DNA of 64,000 nt from Anatilimnocola floriformis (GTDB taxonomy: Bacteria > Planctomycetota > Planctomycetia > Pirellulales > Pirellulaceae). The notes beneath the pieces are model-generated. The model was given only the letters and a program-made list of their open reading frames with translations, was not told where the DNA came from and made no database searches. The stretch is taken from NCBI RefSeq assembly GCF_024256385.1, contig NZ_JAMLFW010000002.1, positions 1,922,001 through 1,986,000 of the forward strand. Direction: 5' to 3'. A program made the position numbers and the translations under genes. Within the stretch, counting starts at the first letter, position 1. The number at the start of each line of letters is the position of its first letter. This document shows positions 45,700-55,889 of this stretch, piece after piece.

Positions 45700-46441
45700 C
45701 GGCGGAAACCGTAGTTCCGGTAATGAATGCTCCCGCGTCGGTGCACATCATCATGACCGGGCCGACCATATCGGTGACCGTACCCCAACGTTTCACGGCC
45801 GTGCGGTTGGCGAAGATTTCTTTCTGCGCGGGAGAGAGAAGGCTCATCGGCAGATCGGTGGCAACCGGTCCCGGCGCGAGGCAGTTGACGGTGATGCCAC
45901 TTGGGCCGAGCTCGAGTGCTTGGGCGCGCGTCATGCCGATGAGGGCGGCCTTGGTGCCGGAGTAGAGTCCGCGACCGGCATTGGAGGCGAGGGCCATGAC
46001 CGAGGCGGTGTAGATGATGCGGCCCCATTTCCGCTCGATCATTTGCGGGGCGAGGTACTTCGAGAGCAACATACAGCTGGTGAAGTTGAGTTCGAGAATC
46101 TGATCCCACACATCCATTGTCGTATCGACCAAATTTTGCGGACGATTGCTGCCGGCGTTGTTGAACAGCACGTCGACGCGGCCGAATGTGGCCAGCACGT
46201 CATCGGCGAGCTTTTTCACTTGGGCTCGGTCGTTCATGTCCGAGACGAAGTACTCGACTTTGACGTTCAGCCCTTCGCCAATTTCCTTGGCAGCTGCGCG
46301 GAGTTCATCTTCATGACGAGCGCTGATGGCGATGTTGGCGCCGGCCTCGGCCATGCCACGGGCGCAGGCCTTACCGATTCCCTTGCTACCGCCGGTGATG
46401 AGCGCAGTCTTGCCTTGAAGGTTGAAAAGTTCTTTGAGCAT
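45668..46441 (-). CDS. SDR family (FabG-like) oxidoreductase
   Basis: 257 residues, classical SDR length. The cofactor motif TGGSKGIGKACARGMAEAG (Tgxxx-GxG), the NNAG block (VDVLFNNAGSN) and the catalytic S-Y-K set (IIYTASVMALASNAGRGLYSGTKAAL: Ser, Tyr and Lys) are complete, and GITVNCLAPGPVATDL is present. Uses NAD(P)H; the substrate (3-oxoacyl, gluconate or other) cannot be fixed. AGGATCC upstream of the ATG may be the RBS. Confidence 0.9.
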   Translation of the reverse strand: MLKELFNLQGKTALITGGSKGIGKACARGMAEAGANIAISARHEDELRAAAKEIGEGLNVKVEYFVSDMNDRAQVKKLADDVLATFGRVDVLFNNAGSNRPQNLVDTTMDVWDQILELNFTSCMLLSKYLAPQMIERKWGRIIYTASVMALASNAGRGLYSGTKAALIGMTRAQALELGPSGITVNCLAPGPVATDLPMSLLSPAQKEIFANRTAVKRWGTVTDMVGPVMMMCTDAGAFITGTTVSADGGMLCRTFD

Positions 46442-46541
46442 GGCGGGATCCTGAGTGGAGGGAATGCGGTGAAATCGAGCGGATTATCGTGCGCTCAATT
46501 CGCTCCGCATTCAAGTATCCCGTGTCGCTCTTCGGCGAGGA

Positions 46542-48131
46542 CTACGCCGTCTCGACGCCGGCTTTTCCGCTCTCCACCACAAACGACGCACGGGTGAGAA
46601 CCTCGCCGCCCGGCTTGGTGACGACCGGAACGACTTGATAATCCGATCGCCATTCCTTGTCGGTCACGTGGCAGCGCACGTAGCCTCGCTCGGTGTTGAA
46701 AAATTTCACGAAGGGATTTTCGCTCATGGTGCTAGCGTGATCCTTCGGCTTATCGACGCCGTCGCCACCGGACGAGAGCGAGGTGCCGACGAATTCGCTG
46801 GCCACGACGCGCGAGTCCAGATCGTCGAAATCGGCGATCAGGTTGTTCGCCCAGTTGCTGTGAATGTCGCCGGTCAGCACGACCGGGTTTGGGATCTTCT
46901 GCTCGTGCAGGAACTTGAGAATCCGTCGGCGATTCATTTCGTAGCCAGGCCATTGATCCATGCTGTAGCCGTGCTTCTCGTCCGGCACGCGATCGACCCG
47001 GGCCATCATCACTTGCTGAGCGAGGATGTTCCACTGCGCTTGCGAGCTCTTTAGCGATTCCTTCAGCCAGGCTTCCTGCTTGTCGCCGAGGATGGTTTGC
47101 TTCGGCGAGAGAGCCTCCTCACCTTGATCCTTACGGCCGTCGCCGTGCGGTTGATCGCTGCGATATTGTCGCGTGTCGAGCACGCAGAACTCGGCCAATC
47201 GGCCGTAGGAGACGCGGCGATAGAGCAACATATCGGGCCCCTTCGGCAGCGTGGCCCGCCGCAGCGGCATGTGTTCGTAATAGGCTTGATAGGCCCGCGC
47301 GCGCTGCGCTAGGAACTTCTCGCGCGTGGGCGGAGGATTCTTTCCCTTGCGCTCTTCGGGAATATCGGCCGAGTAATTATTTTCGAACTCGTGATCGTCC
47401 CAGGTCACCAGCCAGGGCGCTGCCGCGTGCATCGCTTGCAGATCTGTGTCGGACTTGTACTGAGCGTGTCGATTGCGGTAGTCGGCGAGCGTGAGCAACT
47501 TGCCGCCGACGTGCTTGCGCAGTTTCTTTTCTTGGCCGGCGCCTTCGTAGATGTAATCGCCGAGATGAACGACCAGGTCGAGGTCATCCTTCAGCATGTG
47601 TTCGTAGGCGGTGAACAAACCACTTTCGAAATGCTGGCACGATGCGAACGCGAACTTCAGCTGCTTGGTCGTTGCTTCGTGAGTCGGGAAGGTCTTGGCT
47701 CGGCCGAGCGGACTCTCATCCATGCCGACGCGAAAGCGGTAGAAGTACCAACGATCCGGCTGCAGGCCTTCGACCTCGACGTGTACCGAATGGCCCCACT
47801 CGGGAACGGCTGAGGTCTTGCCGGTTGCGGTGATCTTGGCGAACTTTTCGTCCTCGGCCACTTCCCACTGCACCGCGATCGGCTCGTTCGGCAGGCCGCC
47901 GCCGTTCAGCGGATCGGTGCAAAGGCGGGTCCAAATCACGAAGCCAGTGGGGGATGGATCGCCCGACGCCACGCCGATTTGAAACGGATAATTTTCGTTC
48001 TTCAGCCGGGTTAGTTCGATGCTTTGCGCGCGATCGGCCCAGAGTGCGGCCGCGGCCAGAGAAGTGCCTGTCGCGAGAAACGAACGGCGGGAAGCGGGTT
48101 GGTCGAGATACGGAAAGAGCCAGCTTTTCAT
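46542..48131 (-). CDS. phoD: PhoD-type alkaline phosphatase/phosphodiesterase, paralogue 1
   Basis: 529 residues from ATG 48129-48131. It carries a Tat signal (SRRSFLATGTSLAAAALWA). The metallophosphoesterase core has IGVASGDPSPTGFVIWTRL, LKFAFASCQHFESG, LVVHLGDYIYEGAGQ, TWDDHEFENNYS and VLTGDIHSNWANN. PhoD enzymes are Ca2+/Fe3+-dependent and release phosphate from esters outside the cell. A very similar gene follows upstream (48260-49837), so the two are a tandem duplication. Confidence 0.92.
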   Translation of the reverse strand: MKSWLFPYLDQPASRRSFLATGTSLAAAALWADRAQSIELTRLKNENYPFQIGVASGDPSPTGFVIWTRLCTDPLNGGGLPNEPIAVQWEVAEDEKFAKITATGKTSAVPEWGHSVHVEVEGLQPDRWYFYRFRVGMDESPLGRAKTFPTHEATTKQLKFAFASCQHFESGLFTAYEHMLKDDLDLVVHLGDYIYEGAGQEKKLRKHVGGKLLTLADYRNRHAQYKSDTDLQAMHAAAPWLVTWDDHEFENNYSADIPEERKGKNPPPTREKFLAQRARAYQAYYEHMPLRRATLPKGPDMLLYRRVSYGRLAEFCVLDTRQYRSDQPHGDGRKDQGEEALSPKQTILGDKQEAWLKESLKSSQAQWNILAQQVMMARVDRVPDEKHGYSMDQWPGYEMNRRRILKFLHEQKIPNPVVLTGDIHSNWANNLIADFDDLDSRVVASEFVGTSLSSGGDGVDKPKDHASTMSENPFVKFFNTERGYVRCHVTDKEWRSDYQVVPVVTKPGGEVLTRASFVVESGKAGVETA

Positions 48132-48259
48132 CGGAGGGATCCAGTCAGGCGGGAACGCAATCGTGCAAGTATCAATCGAGCGAATATGAATGAAGAAAGC
48201 GAGAAGAAATGTCATTCGTTGGAAGAAGCGGTCAGCCGCACACGGTCCGTCGAAAGGAG

Positions 48260-49837
48260 TTACGCTTTCTCCACGCCGGGCTTGCCACTTTCCACGACGA
48301 ACGAAGCCCGTGTCACCACCGGCGAACCGGGCTTCGACACGATCGGCACCGTTTGATAATCGGTCCGCCATTCTTTCTCATTCACCTGGCAGCGGACATA
48401 ACCGCGCTCGGTGTTGTAGAACTTGACGAATGGATTTTCGCTCATCGTGGTCGCGTGATCGGCGGGCTTGTCGACGCCGTCGCCGCTCGAGGTGATCGAC
48501 GTGCCGACGAACTCGCTTCCCACCACTTTCGAATCGAGATTGTCGAAATCGGCGATCAGGTTAGTCGCCCAGTTGCAGTGAATGTCGCCGGTCAGCACGA
48601 CCGGATTGCTCACCTTTTGCTCGTGAAAATACTTCAGCACGCGGCGGCGATTCATTTCGTAGCCGGGCCATTGATCCATGCTGAAGCCGTGCTTCGGCCC
48701 GGCCGCGCGATCGACCTTGGCCATCATTACTTGTTGGGCGAGGACGTTCCACTGCGCGGTCGAACTCTTGAGGCACTTCTTCAGCCAGGTTTCTTGCTTC
48801 GTGCCGAGAATCGTTTGTTTCTGCGCGAGGGCTGCTTCTCCCTGCTCAATCCAACCATCGGCAACCTGATCGGCTCGGTACTGCCGCGTATCGAGCACAT
48901 TGAAGTCGATGAGCTTGCCGTAGGACAAATTCCGATACAGCTGCATATCGGCTTCATTCGGCAGCTGTGCGCGCCGCAATGGCATGTGTTCGTAATAGGC
49001 CTGATAAGCGCGAGCCCGCCGGGCAAGAAACTGCTCGCGCGTGGGCGGTTGGGCTTTGCCGGTTCGCTTCTGCGGCACATCGCCGGCGTAGTTGTTTTCA
49101 AACTCGTGATCGTCCCACGTGACGATCCACGGCGCTGCGGCGTGCATGGCTTGCAGCGCCGAATCGGATTTGTACTGCGCATGCCGATTGCGATATTCGT
49201 TGAGCGTGCTCAGCTTGTCGCCGACGTGTTTGCGAACTCGGCCGTCCTGACCGGCGCCCTCGTAGATGTAGTCGCCGAGATGCACGACCAGGTCGAGATC
49301 ATCTTTCAACATGTGCTCGTATGCCGTGAACCAACCGGTTTCCAAATGTTGACACGATGCGAACGCAAACTTCAGCGGCGTCGCTGCGTCTGCGGCGGGA
49401 AATGTCTTCGCCCGGCCGATGGGGCTCTCTTCCATGCCGACGCGAAAGCGGTAGCAATACCAATGGTCGGGCTTGAGGCCCTCGACCTCAACGTGCACCG
49501 AATGGCCCCAGTCGTGCGTGGCGGTCGTTTTGCCCGAAGCCACTATCTTGGCAAACTTCTCTCCCGGCGCGACTTCCCAATGGACCGTGACCGGTTCCTT
49601 CGGCATGCCGCCGCCGTTGAGCGGATCGGTGGCCAGCCGCGTCCAAATCACAAAGCCATCGGACGATGGATCACCGGCGGCCACGCCCAGCTGAAACGGA
49701 TACTTCTTGAGCTTGGTGAGCGCGACCCCTTGCGCCCGATCGGCCCAGATTGCAGCGGCCGCCAGCGACGTGCTCGTCGCCAAAAAAGATCGCCGCGACG
49801 TCGGTTCATCAAGATACGGAAATTGCCAGCCGGGCAT
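48260..49837 (-). CDS. phoD: PhoD-type alkaline phosphatase/phosphodiesterase, paralogue 2
   Basis: 525 residues from ATG 49835-49837 (MPGWQFPYLDEPTSRRSFLA), chosen because it aligns with the start of its paralogue (MKSWLFPYLDQPASRRSFLA); GTG 49853-49855 is an alternative. The same Tat signal and motifs are present (LGVAAGDPSSDGFVIWTRL, LVVHLGDYIYE, TWDDHEFENNYA, VLTGDIHCNWATN). The gap of 128 bp to paralogue 1 may hold its promoter. Retained differences (for example Q/E tails) hint at different substrate or regulation. Confidence 0.92.
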   Translation of the reverse strand: MPGWQFPYLDEPTSRRSFLATSTSLAAAAIWADRAQGVALTKLKKYPFQLGVAAGDPSSDGFVIWTRLATDPLNGGGMPKEPVTVHWEVAPGEKFAKIVASGKTTATHDWGHSVHVEVEGLKPDHWYCYRFRVGMEESPIGRAKTFPAADAATPLKFAFASCQHLETGWFTAYEHMLKDDLDLVVHLGDYIYEGAGQDGRVRKHVGDKLSTLNEYRNRHAQYKSDSALQAMHAAAPWIVTWDDHEFENNYAGDVPQKRTGKAQPPTREQFLARRARAYQAYYEHMPLRRAQLPNEADMQLYRNLSYGKLIDFNVLDTRQYRADQVADGWIEQGEAALAQKQTILGTKQETWLKKCLKSSTAQWNVLAQQVMMAKVDRAAGPKHGFSMDQWPGYEMNRRRVLKYFHEQKVSNPVVLTGDIHCNWATNLIADFDNLDSKVVGSEFVGTSITSSGDGVDKPADHATTMSENPFVKFYNTERGYVRCQVNEKEWRTDYQTVPIVSKPGSPVVTRASFVVESGKPGVEKA

Positions 49838-50086
49838 GATTTCACACCAGTTCACGCTTGCCGAAGTGCTACCGTCGTCGCCAGAAGTCCTTGCTGCTGC
49901 GACAGTATCGATTGACCGCTGCAGAGGGTCAACGAATTCTGTCTGGCATGTAATCGAAGACGGGGAGCGGCTCTTTTAAGGCTAGGGCCATCAAGGAAAT
50001 TATTTTTTTAGATTCTTCGTGCGATCGGCAAATCTTTTCGCTCTAGGAGCGGTAATTGCTCCTCACCTCCTGCTGGTTGATCTGCC

Positions 50087-52054
50087 ATGGCACACTCGCG
50101 TCAAAACCGCTCCACGTCTCGGCGTCTCTTTTTGGAACAGCTCGAAGGTCGCACGGTGTTCGCCGGCGGCCTGGGGCTGACTCACGAATTGCCGCCCGAG
50201 GGTTTTCAAGCCGCCGTGAAGCTGGAGATTGTCGATGTCGCCGGCAATCCGATTACGTCGGTGCGGGTCGGCGAGAAGTTTCGGGTGCTCGCTCGGCTGC
50301 TGGTGCCCGCGGGAACGGAACCGTTTGCTGGGGCCGCCGATGTCAACTTTCCGTCGGAACTCGTCGTGCCGGTAAATGATCCGCACGACTTCGGCTTGAC
50401 CAATGCACGGATTCTGAATGGCGAGATCGATGAGGCGGCCAAGCTGGTCTATTGGACGAAGACGCCGGATATTTTTCTGAGTAAAACCTTCCAGGCGACC
50501 GCCGAAGGGACGATCACGTTTGTCTCGAGTGCGCCCGATCAGGTCGGTTCGGAGATCCTGTTTACGGGGCTGACCGATATCCTCGATTTTGCTGAAGTCA
50601 GCTTCGGCAGCGCGACAGTGGAAGTGGCCGGAGTGAGTGCGAATCCGATTCTGCCCGCCGATTTGCAGCCGGAGTTTCTCCGCACGAACCTGAAACGCAT
50701 CGATTTCCAGTTGTACCGTGTTGCCGAGGAGTACGGGCAGCATCTGCAATCGGGCTCGCCCGAAGCTATTCAGTGGCCAAACTCGACGGCCAATGGCTGG
50801 ATCTCGATCATCGCTCGCACCAATGAAGCGGGGCATTTTGGCACGGAAGCCGAGCTGCAGGCCTTGGCCGATAGTTTGGTTAGCGAGGTCGGCGCACAAA
50901 TCGCCAGCACCGAAAAGGATGTCTCCGCTTGGATTCCGATTGCCAGGATTCGTGACTTGTCGAAAGTGACTGGCTTCACTTCGATCCAAAGGTGGCCGTC
51001 GTCGAAGTCGCCTCCCGCCGATCCGCCGGTGATCGACGATGTGCTACCGGAACCAACCGTGCCGCTGCCGCCGAATGCCGAGGCGGGTTACCTGGCCGAA
51101 GTGGAACTCGAAGTTGTCGATCTCAATGGCAACGTCATCACCACCGTCGAGATCGGCCAGGAGTTTCGCCTCCGTGCGCGATTGCTGGTGCCGGCCGGCA
51201 CGCGCGCATTCTCGGGCAATGGCGATTTCCTCTTTGATGAAAACTTGCTCGATCTGCTACTCGATCGCGATGATCCAGGCCTGAAGCCGGCGATCATCCA
51301 TCCGGGAGAAATCGACGAAGCGGGCCGGGTCATGTATCAGACGGCAGAGGGGACCATCATGCTGAGCGCGAAGTTTCGCGCAACGGCGACCGGCACCGCG
51401 ACGTTCACTTCCAACCGAGCCGAAACCGACGGCTTTGAGATTCTTTACACCGGGGTGAGCGAGCATCTCGATCCGGCGAAGATCAAATACGGCACGACGA
51501 CTGTGGAAATCGTCGCCGCGAGTGGGGCGACCAAAACGCCGCCGGTGGTTCCCCCCTCTAGTCCGTCGCCACCATCGCCAACCGTCGTTCGACCGGATTA
51601 CGTGGTAATCGGCGCGATGCCTCCCCAGCCGGAAGTTCCTTTCGACGAGAATGGAGAGTTCGTAGACGTCGTTCCGGTGGACATCGGCGGCATGGAAACG
51701 GTCAAATACATTGGCGACTTCGTTTCGGTGAGTTTGGCCGAATCGCTGGAACAGCCGACACAAGCGCCTCTCGCGACTCTTCAGTTGCTCCCGTCGTTCG
51801 CAGCTGCTGCTGCGGCGGCGCGATTCGCATCAACTCCGACTGCATTGCCGGTCCGGTTGCCCGTGGCTAGTTCGTCGCCCAACCTCAATCTGCTGATCTT
51901 GCAAACCAAAGCCGATCGCAACAGCGCACTGTTTGCTGCCGACGTCGCGCCGTCGGGCGGGCATGCGATTGATTTGAAAGCTGCTCCGGAAGAAACGGAA
52001 ACAGTCGAAGAGGAACAGCCGCCGAGCGTCGTGAAAACGGCGAGGAGTTACTAA
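50087..52054 (+). CDS. Secreted protein with two cohesin-like repeats
   Basis: 655 residues. The planctomycete signature FLEQLEGRTVFAGG (about residues 15-28) is followed by two tandem cohesin/Ig-like domains of about 160 residues each: VKLEIVDVAGNPITSVRVGE and VELEVVDLNGNVITTVEIGQ are equivalent starts, FRVLARLLVPAGTEPF and FRLRARLLVPAGTRAF their second strands. A Pro-rich linker and an acidic tail complete the chain. Cohesin-like domains bind dockerin or similar partners. The gene overlaps the convergent transglutaminase stop by 4 bp. Confidence 0.78.
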   Translation: MAHSRQNRSTSRRLFLEQLEGRTVFAGGLGLTHELPPEGFQAAVKLEIVDVAGNPITSVRVGEKFRVLARLLVPAGTEPFAGAADVNFPSELVVPVNDPHDFGLTNARILNGEIDEAAKLVYWTKTPDIFLSKTFQATAEGTITFVSSAPDQVGSEILFTGLTDILDFAEVSFGSATVEVAGVSANPILPADLQPEFLRTNLKRIDFQLYRVAEEYGQHLQSGSPEAIQWPNSTANGWISIIARTNEAGHFGTEAELQALADSLVSEVGAQIASTEKDVSAWIPIARIRDLSKVTGFTSIQRWPSSKSPPADPPVIDDVLPEPTVPLPPNAEAGYLAEVELEVVDLNGNVITTVEIGQEFRLRARLLVPAGTRAFSGNGDFLFDENLLDLLLDRDDPGLKPAIIHPGEIDEAGRVMYQTAEGTIMLSAKFRATATGTATFTSNRAETDGFEILYTGVSEHLDPAKIKYGTTTVEIVAASGATKTPPVVPPSSPSPPSPTVVRPDYVVIGAMPPQPEVPFDENGEFVDVVPVDIGGMETVKYIGDFVSVSLAESLEQPTQAPLATLQLLPSFAAAAAAARFASTPTALPVRLPVASSSPNLNLLILQTKADRNSALFAADVAPSGGHAIDLKAAPEETETVEEEQPPSVVKTARSY

Positions 52055-52986
52055 GGCTTTTCGTCTTTCGGTTTCGACACCGGGCCGCGGCTGATCGTTG
52101 TAAAGGTGTCTTTCACCTTGGCGTCGCCGTTCACGGTGTTGTAGGCCCAGAAGTGATGCAGGTTGAGCACCGCGTTGCGCCGCTGCCGTTCCACGGCAAG
52201 GTAGATCGGCCGCAGATCGTTAAAACTGGTCGGAGTATCGAACTGCGCATAGATCGGGTCGAACGGCACCCAGCCGTACTCTTCAAAATAAACTTCGGCC
52301 CAGTCGTGCTTGGGCGTATCTTTGGTTGGGCCCAACAAATAGCCCGTGCAATTGCGGGCCGGAATTCCCTTCGCCCGGCAGAGAGTGATGAAGGCGTCGG
52401 AAAACTCGGTGCAGTCCCCTTTCTTTTCGTACAGCGACCGCAGCCCGCCGACTTCCTTTTCAATGTAAGGTTTCCGCTGCATGTTTTTCACGACGTGATC
52501 GAAACAGGCCCGCGCCACGGCCACACGGTCGTCGCCGCGCAGTTGCTTGGCGATGTTCTGGACAAACGGCGCATCCTTCTCAAGATACCGTTCATGCAAC
52601 AACCATGGCGCGAGTGACTCGGTCGATTCTTTGCCGACTTGCGGCTTCGAGCGGACGGTAGCCAGGTCGTAGCGATAGATCTCGACGTCGAACGTAACGG
52701 TGAGCTTGGCTGGCACACCATCGAAGCGAAACTGCGCGTACCGCTGGCCATCCTTTTCGAACACGACTTGCGGCTCGGTCGAGTACTCGATCGCCAACAC
52801 CTTTTGCCGCCGCGCTTCGGTCTTTGGCAGCAAGACATCGAGCGTCAGCAGTTCCACGTCCTCGCCGGTGATTTCAAACTTCAGCTCGGCGGCGAAATGG
52901 CCAGGTGCGAATTGGGCGCAGCAGTAATTGGCCGAGGAGCACAACAGCAAGGTGCATGTCGCCAACAGCCAGCGGTGAATCAGCAT
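52051..52986 (-). CDS. Secreted transglutaminase-like protein
   Basis: 311 residues from ATG 52984-52986; a longer GTG start would overlap the upstream gene. The signal MLIHRWLLATCTLLLCSSA leads to an N-terminal beta domain and then the transglutaminase core: KKGDCTEFSDAFITLCRAKG (catalytic Cys, about residue 195), PKHDWAEVYFEEYGWVPFDP (catalytic His and Asp). The papain-like triad is complete. Such proteins act as periplasmic proteases or cross-linking enzymes in planctomycetes. Confidence 0.88.
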   Translation of the reverse strand: MLIHRWLLATCTLLLCSSANYCCAQFAPGHFAAELKFEITGEDVELLTLDVLLPKTEARRQKVLAIEYSTEPQVVFEKDGQRYAQFRFDGVPAKLTVTFDVEIYRYDLATVRSKPQVGKESTESLAPWLLHERYLEKDAPFVQNIAKQLRGDDRVAVARACFDHVVKNMQRKPYIEKEVGGLRSLYEKKGDCTEFSDAFITLCRAKGIPARNCTGYLLGPTKDTPKHDWAEVYFEEYGWVPFDPIYAQFDTPTSFNDLRPIYLAVERQRRNAVLNLHHFWAYNTVNGDAKVKDTFTTISRGPVSKPKDEKP

Positions 52987-52991
52987 GCGAA

Positions 52992-54530
52992 TTAATCCAC
53001 TATCCACGCTTCGCCACTCTTCAAGCGAAAGCGAACGTTATGCAGGTCAATCCGCGATTTCCAAGTGAGCAGGCCCAGGCGGCCGCCGCGCCACCACGAG
53101 TCCGGCACGAGCGTATCGGCTGCGCCGGACCATTGAAAGTAAGGCTTGTCGTCGACCCTCACCACGCAAGCACACTGGCCATCCTTCTGATCACAGAAGA
53201 GTGACATCAAATGCGGTTTGCCATTCGGCAAGTTAGCTGGCGCTCTGCCTGTGCCATTCTCATGCGGATTCTTTCCCTTGATGTTGCCCATTCCGCTTGT
53301 CTCGCCGGCCAGGCAATCGTAGACGAAATGCGAATTGTTGCCCGGCAACGACAAGCCGACGCGAAACTGATCCGGTCCCCAATGGCGAGTCGAATGAACA
53401 TGCAACTCGTAAGCGCCGTTCACCACAATCGGAAAATTGATGATGGCTAAGTCCATGTGACCTGTCTTGATTTGCCCCCGTTCACGCCGCCAGATTTTAG
53501 GATCTGCGTCAGCTCCCAGGCGCACAAAGTCGAGGAGTTCAAACCATTGATTCGTAGGAATCGGCTCGCCGGTTCGGTGAGCTTCGTCCAAGCGATTTTG
53601 CACCTTGCGTTTGTTGAGGGCCGCCAGATCTTTGATAGCGGGCTCATACCACTCCGCGCTGCGGGCGAGCAATGCATTTTTCACCAGGCCTTCGCGTGAC
53701 TGCGCTTCGTCGTACCAGGCATCGCCCAGGGCGACCTGCTCGTCAGTAGTTTTTGCTCCGGCTAACTCTTTGCCGGCTAATTTTTGCAATGCCGAAGGTG
53801 GCCCAAGTGCAATCATTGGCAGGCCGCGAATCCAGTCCTTGCGATAGAAGCAGGCGTACTCGCCGCAAGTTGCATTCGCGGCAGGGTCGGCAGGTTTAGT
53901 CTCCAGCACCTTTTCGGCGAGTCGCAATTGCTCTTGAGCCTTTTGCCGGACGGCTAGTTTTTCTTGGCGGCTAACCCACTGTTTCACCGCGTCCGGATCG
54001 TTCGCTTTTTTGGCCGCGGCGAGAGCCAGATCAAGCATCTCTTTCGCTTCTGCCAGTTGATCGTCGCGAACGGATTCGAAATAAGCGACTGTCAGATAGC
54101 GCAGCAGCAATTGGCGTTCGGGAACCGTGCGAACCAGGGGCGAGATCTTCGCAAAGATCTCGCGTGTGAGTGTGTTCTCGTCAATTTGAAAGCCCTCGGC
54201 CGATAGACGAACGGCGTCGAGCGCGACATCAATGTCGCCGATCTTGGTCGAGATGTTGCGAGCGATTTCGTACAACGCAAATTGATCTGCCGATCCCGGT
54301 TTGCTTTGCTTCGCATCCTCCAGCATCTTGCCGGCGAGCTTCTTCTGATCGGCGGGCGTCTTGGCCGCTTCGTATTCTTTTTTGTAGACGTCGGCCACCA
54401 GCTTTTTCGCAGCCGTTACCTCCGCTTCGGGCGGAGCGGGTTTGCGCTCTTCGGCTGCATTCGCGATAGAAACGAACGAGACCGCGACGAGCGCAGAGAA
54501 ACACAGCGCGATCAGCGAGCGAGTCAGCAT
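52992..54530 (-). CDS. Secreted planctomycete protein of unknown function with concanavalin-like C-terminus
   Basis: 512 residues. The signal MLTRSLIALCFSALVAVSFVSIANA is followed by an alpha-helical N-terminal half (about 35-330, Lys/Ala-rich, TPR-like) and a beta-rich C-terminal half (INFPIVVNGAYELHVHSTRHW, PDSWWRGGRLGLLTWKSRI) resembling concanavalin/LamG or 3-keto-disaccharide-hydrolase folds. It starts 12 bp downstream of the DUF1501 gene's stop and is probably in the same operon. No catalytic motif is recognised. Confidence 0.75.
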   Translation of the reverse strand: MLTRSLIALCFSALVAVSFVSIANAAEERKPAPPEAEVTAAKKLVADVYKKEYEAAKTPADQKKLAGKMLEDAKQSKPGSADQFALYEIARNISTKIGDIDVALDAVRLSAEGFQIDENTLTREIFAKISPLVRTVPERQLLLRYLTVAYFESVRDDQLAEAKEMLDLALAAAKKANDPDAVKQWVSRQEKLAVRQKAQEQLRLAEKVLETKPADPAANATCGEYACFYRKDWIRGLPMIALGPPSALQKLAGKELAGAKTTDEQVALGDAWYDEAQSREGLVKNALLARSAEWYEPAIKDLAALNKRKVQNRLDEAHRTGEPIPTNQWFELLDFVRLGADADPKIWRRERGQIKTGHMDLAIINFPIVVNGAYELHVHSTRHWGPDQFRVGLSLPGNNSHFVYDCLAGETSGMGNIKGKNPHENGTGRAPANLPNGKPHLMSLFCDQKDGQCACVVRVDDKPYFQWSGAADTLVPDSWWRGGRLGLLTWKSRIDLHNVRFRLKSGEAWIVD

Positions 54531-54542
54531 GTGCTACTCCGC

Positions 54543-55889
54543 TTAAATCAATTCTTTGATCGGCTTCACACCTGGATCGACCAGATACTGTGGCCGGCCG
54601 CGGAAGTCGAACAGCCGCGGCGCGGTGGCAAGATTGATGCCCAGGTTGCGATAGAGGGTCGCGTGCACTTCTTCGAACGAAACAGGCCGCAGCACCGCTT
54701 CGCCGCCGAGACGATCGGTGGCGCCGATGGCCTGGCCGGTTTTCATGCCGCCGCCAGCGAGCAGCGCGCAGCTGACGCCCGGCCAGTGATCGCGGCCGGC
54801 GTCTTTATTGATCTTCGGTGACCGGCCAAATTCGCCCCAAGCGACCACGCTGGTGTCTTCGAGCATGCCGCGCTCATCGAGATCTTCGACGAGGGCCGAA
54901 ACCGCCTTGTCAAAAATCGGCAGCTCTTCCTTGGCGTTCTTAAAGTTCTGGCCGTGCCAATCCCAGAAGCTGTAGTTGATCGTCACAACCCGCACGCCGG
55001 CTTCGACCAACCGCCGAGCCATGAGCAGATTCTGCGGCACACGTGGAGCGCCATCACCTTTGGCACGCGAGGCATCGTAGTTGCCATAGCGAGCGCGGGT
55101 CTTTTCCGATTCCTTGGTAATATCGAGCGCATCGAACAGCTGCGACGAAGTGAGAATGCCCATCGCCCGTTGCGTGAAGACATCGAGGCCGTCCATCGAG
55201 CGCGAGTTGTCCCACTGCCGGCGGAAGCTGTCGACGCCGGCCAGCAGGTTGCGACGGTCATCGAGCCGCGTGGCATCGATCCCTTGCAGCACCAGATCGT
55301 CACGACCTTCTCCCATCGGCCTGAAGGCGGAATGACCGAGGCCGAGGAAGCCACCGTGCGGCTCGTTGTATGGTTTGTGTTGCGTCACATAGCACAGGCT
55401 TACGAACGGCGGCACACCCGGCTGCGTCGGCCCTTGCAAACGCGAGACCGCGGAGCCAACGTGCGGCCAACCACCGGCTGGCGCGTTCGCGCTGAGATGA
55501 CCCGTGAAGCATTGGTAGCCAGCGTGATCGTCGCGCGCACCGACAATGCTGCGGATCGGCACGAGCTTGTCCATGATCCGCGCCATGTTCGGCATCAGTT
55601 CACAGATCTCGATACCCGGCACTTTCGTCGGAATCGGATCGAACTCGCCGCGGATTTCCGACGGCGCGTCGACCTTGATTTCATACATATCCTGATGCGG
55701 TGGCCCACCACAGCAGTAGATCATGATGACCGACTTCTGCTTTTTCGGAGTTTGGCCGGCTTGGGCTTCGAGCTCGAGCAGATTCGCCAGCGACAACCCA
55801 CCCAGGCCGAGCGCGCCGATCTTCAAAAAGCTCCGCCGCGACTGACCATTGCAGAGTCGGGCTTGTTGAGGACCAAGGAGGTTGAGCAT
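54543..55889 (-). CDS. DUF1501 domain protein (Tat-exported), paralogue 1
   Basis: 448 residues. The twin-arginine signal SRRSFLKIGALGLGGLSLANLL is followed by the DUF1501 family layout: SVIMIYCCGGPPHQDMYEIK, DHAGYQCFTGH, VVTINYSFWDWHGQNF, VVAWGEFGRSPKINKDAGRDHWP. This is an alkaline-phosphatase-like (sulfatase superfamily) fold of unknown substrate, extremely abundant in Planctomycetota, often next to DUF1549/DUF1553 genes. Here it is next to the 52992 gene instead. Its 3' partner and secretion suggest a periplasmic role. Confidence 0.92.
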   Translation of the reverse strand: MLNLLGPQQARLCNGQSRRSFLKIGALGLGGLSLANLLELEAQAGQTPKKQKSVIMIYCCGGPPHQDMYEIKVDAPSEIRGEFDPIPTKVPGIEICELMPNMARIMDKLVPIRSIVGARDDHAGYQCFTGHLSANAPAGGWPHVGSAVSRLQGPTQPGVPPFVSLCYVTQHKPYNEPHGGFLGLGHSAFRPMGEGRDDLVLQGIDATRLDDRRNLLAGVDSFRRQWDNSRSMDGLDVFTQRAMGILTSSQLFDALDITKESEKTRARYGNYDASRAKGDGAPRVPQNLLMARRLVEAGVRVVTINYSFWDWHGQNFKNAKEELPIFDKAVSALVEDLDERGMLEDTSVVAWGEFGRSPKINKDAGRDHWPGVSCALLAGGGMKTGQAIGATDRLGGEAVLRPVSFEEVHATLYRNLGINLATAPRLFDFRGRPQYLVDPGVKPIKELI

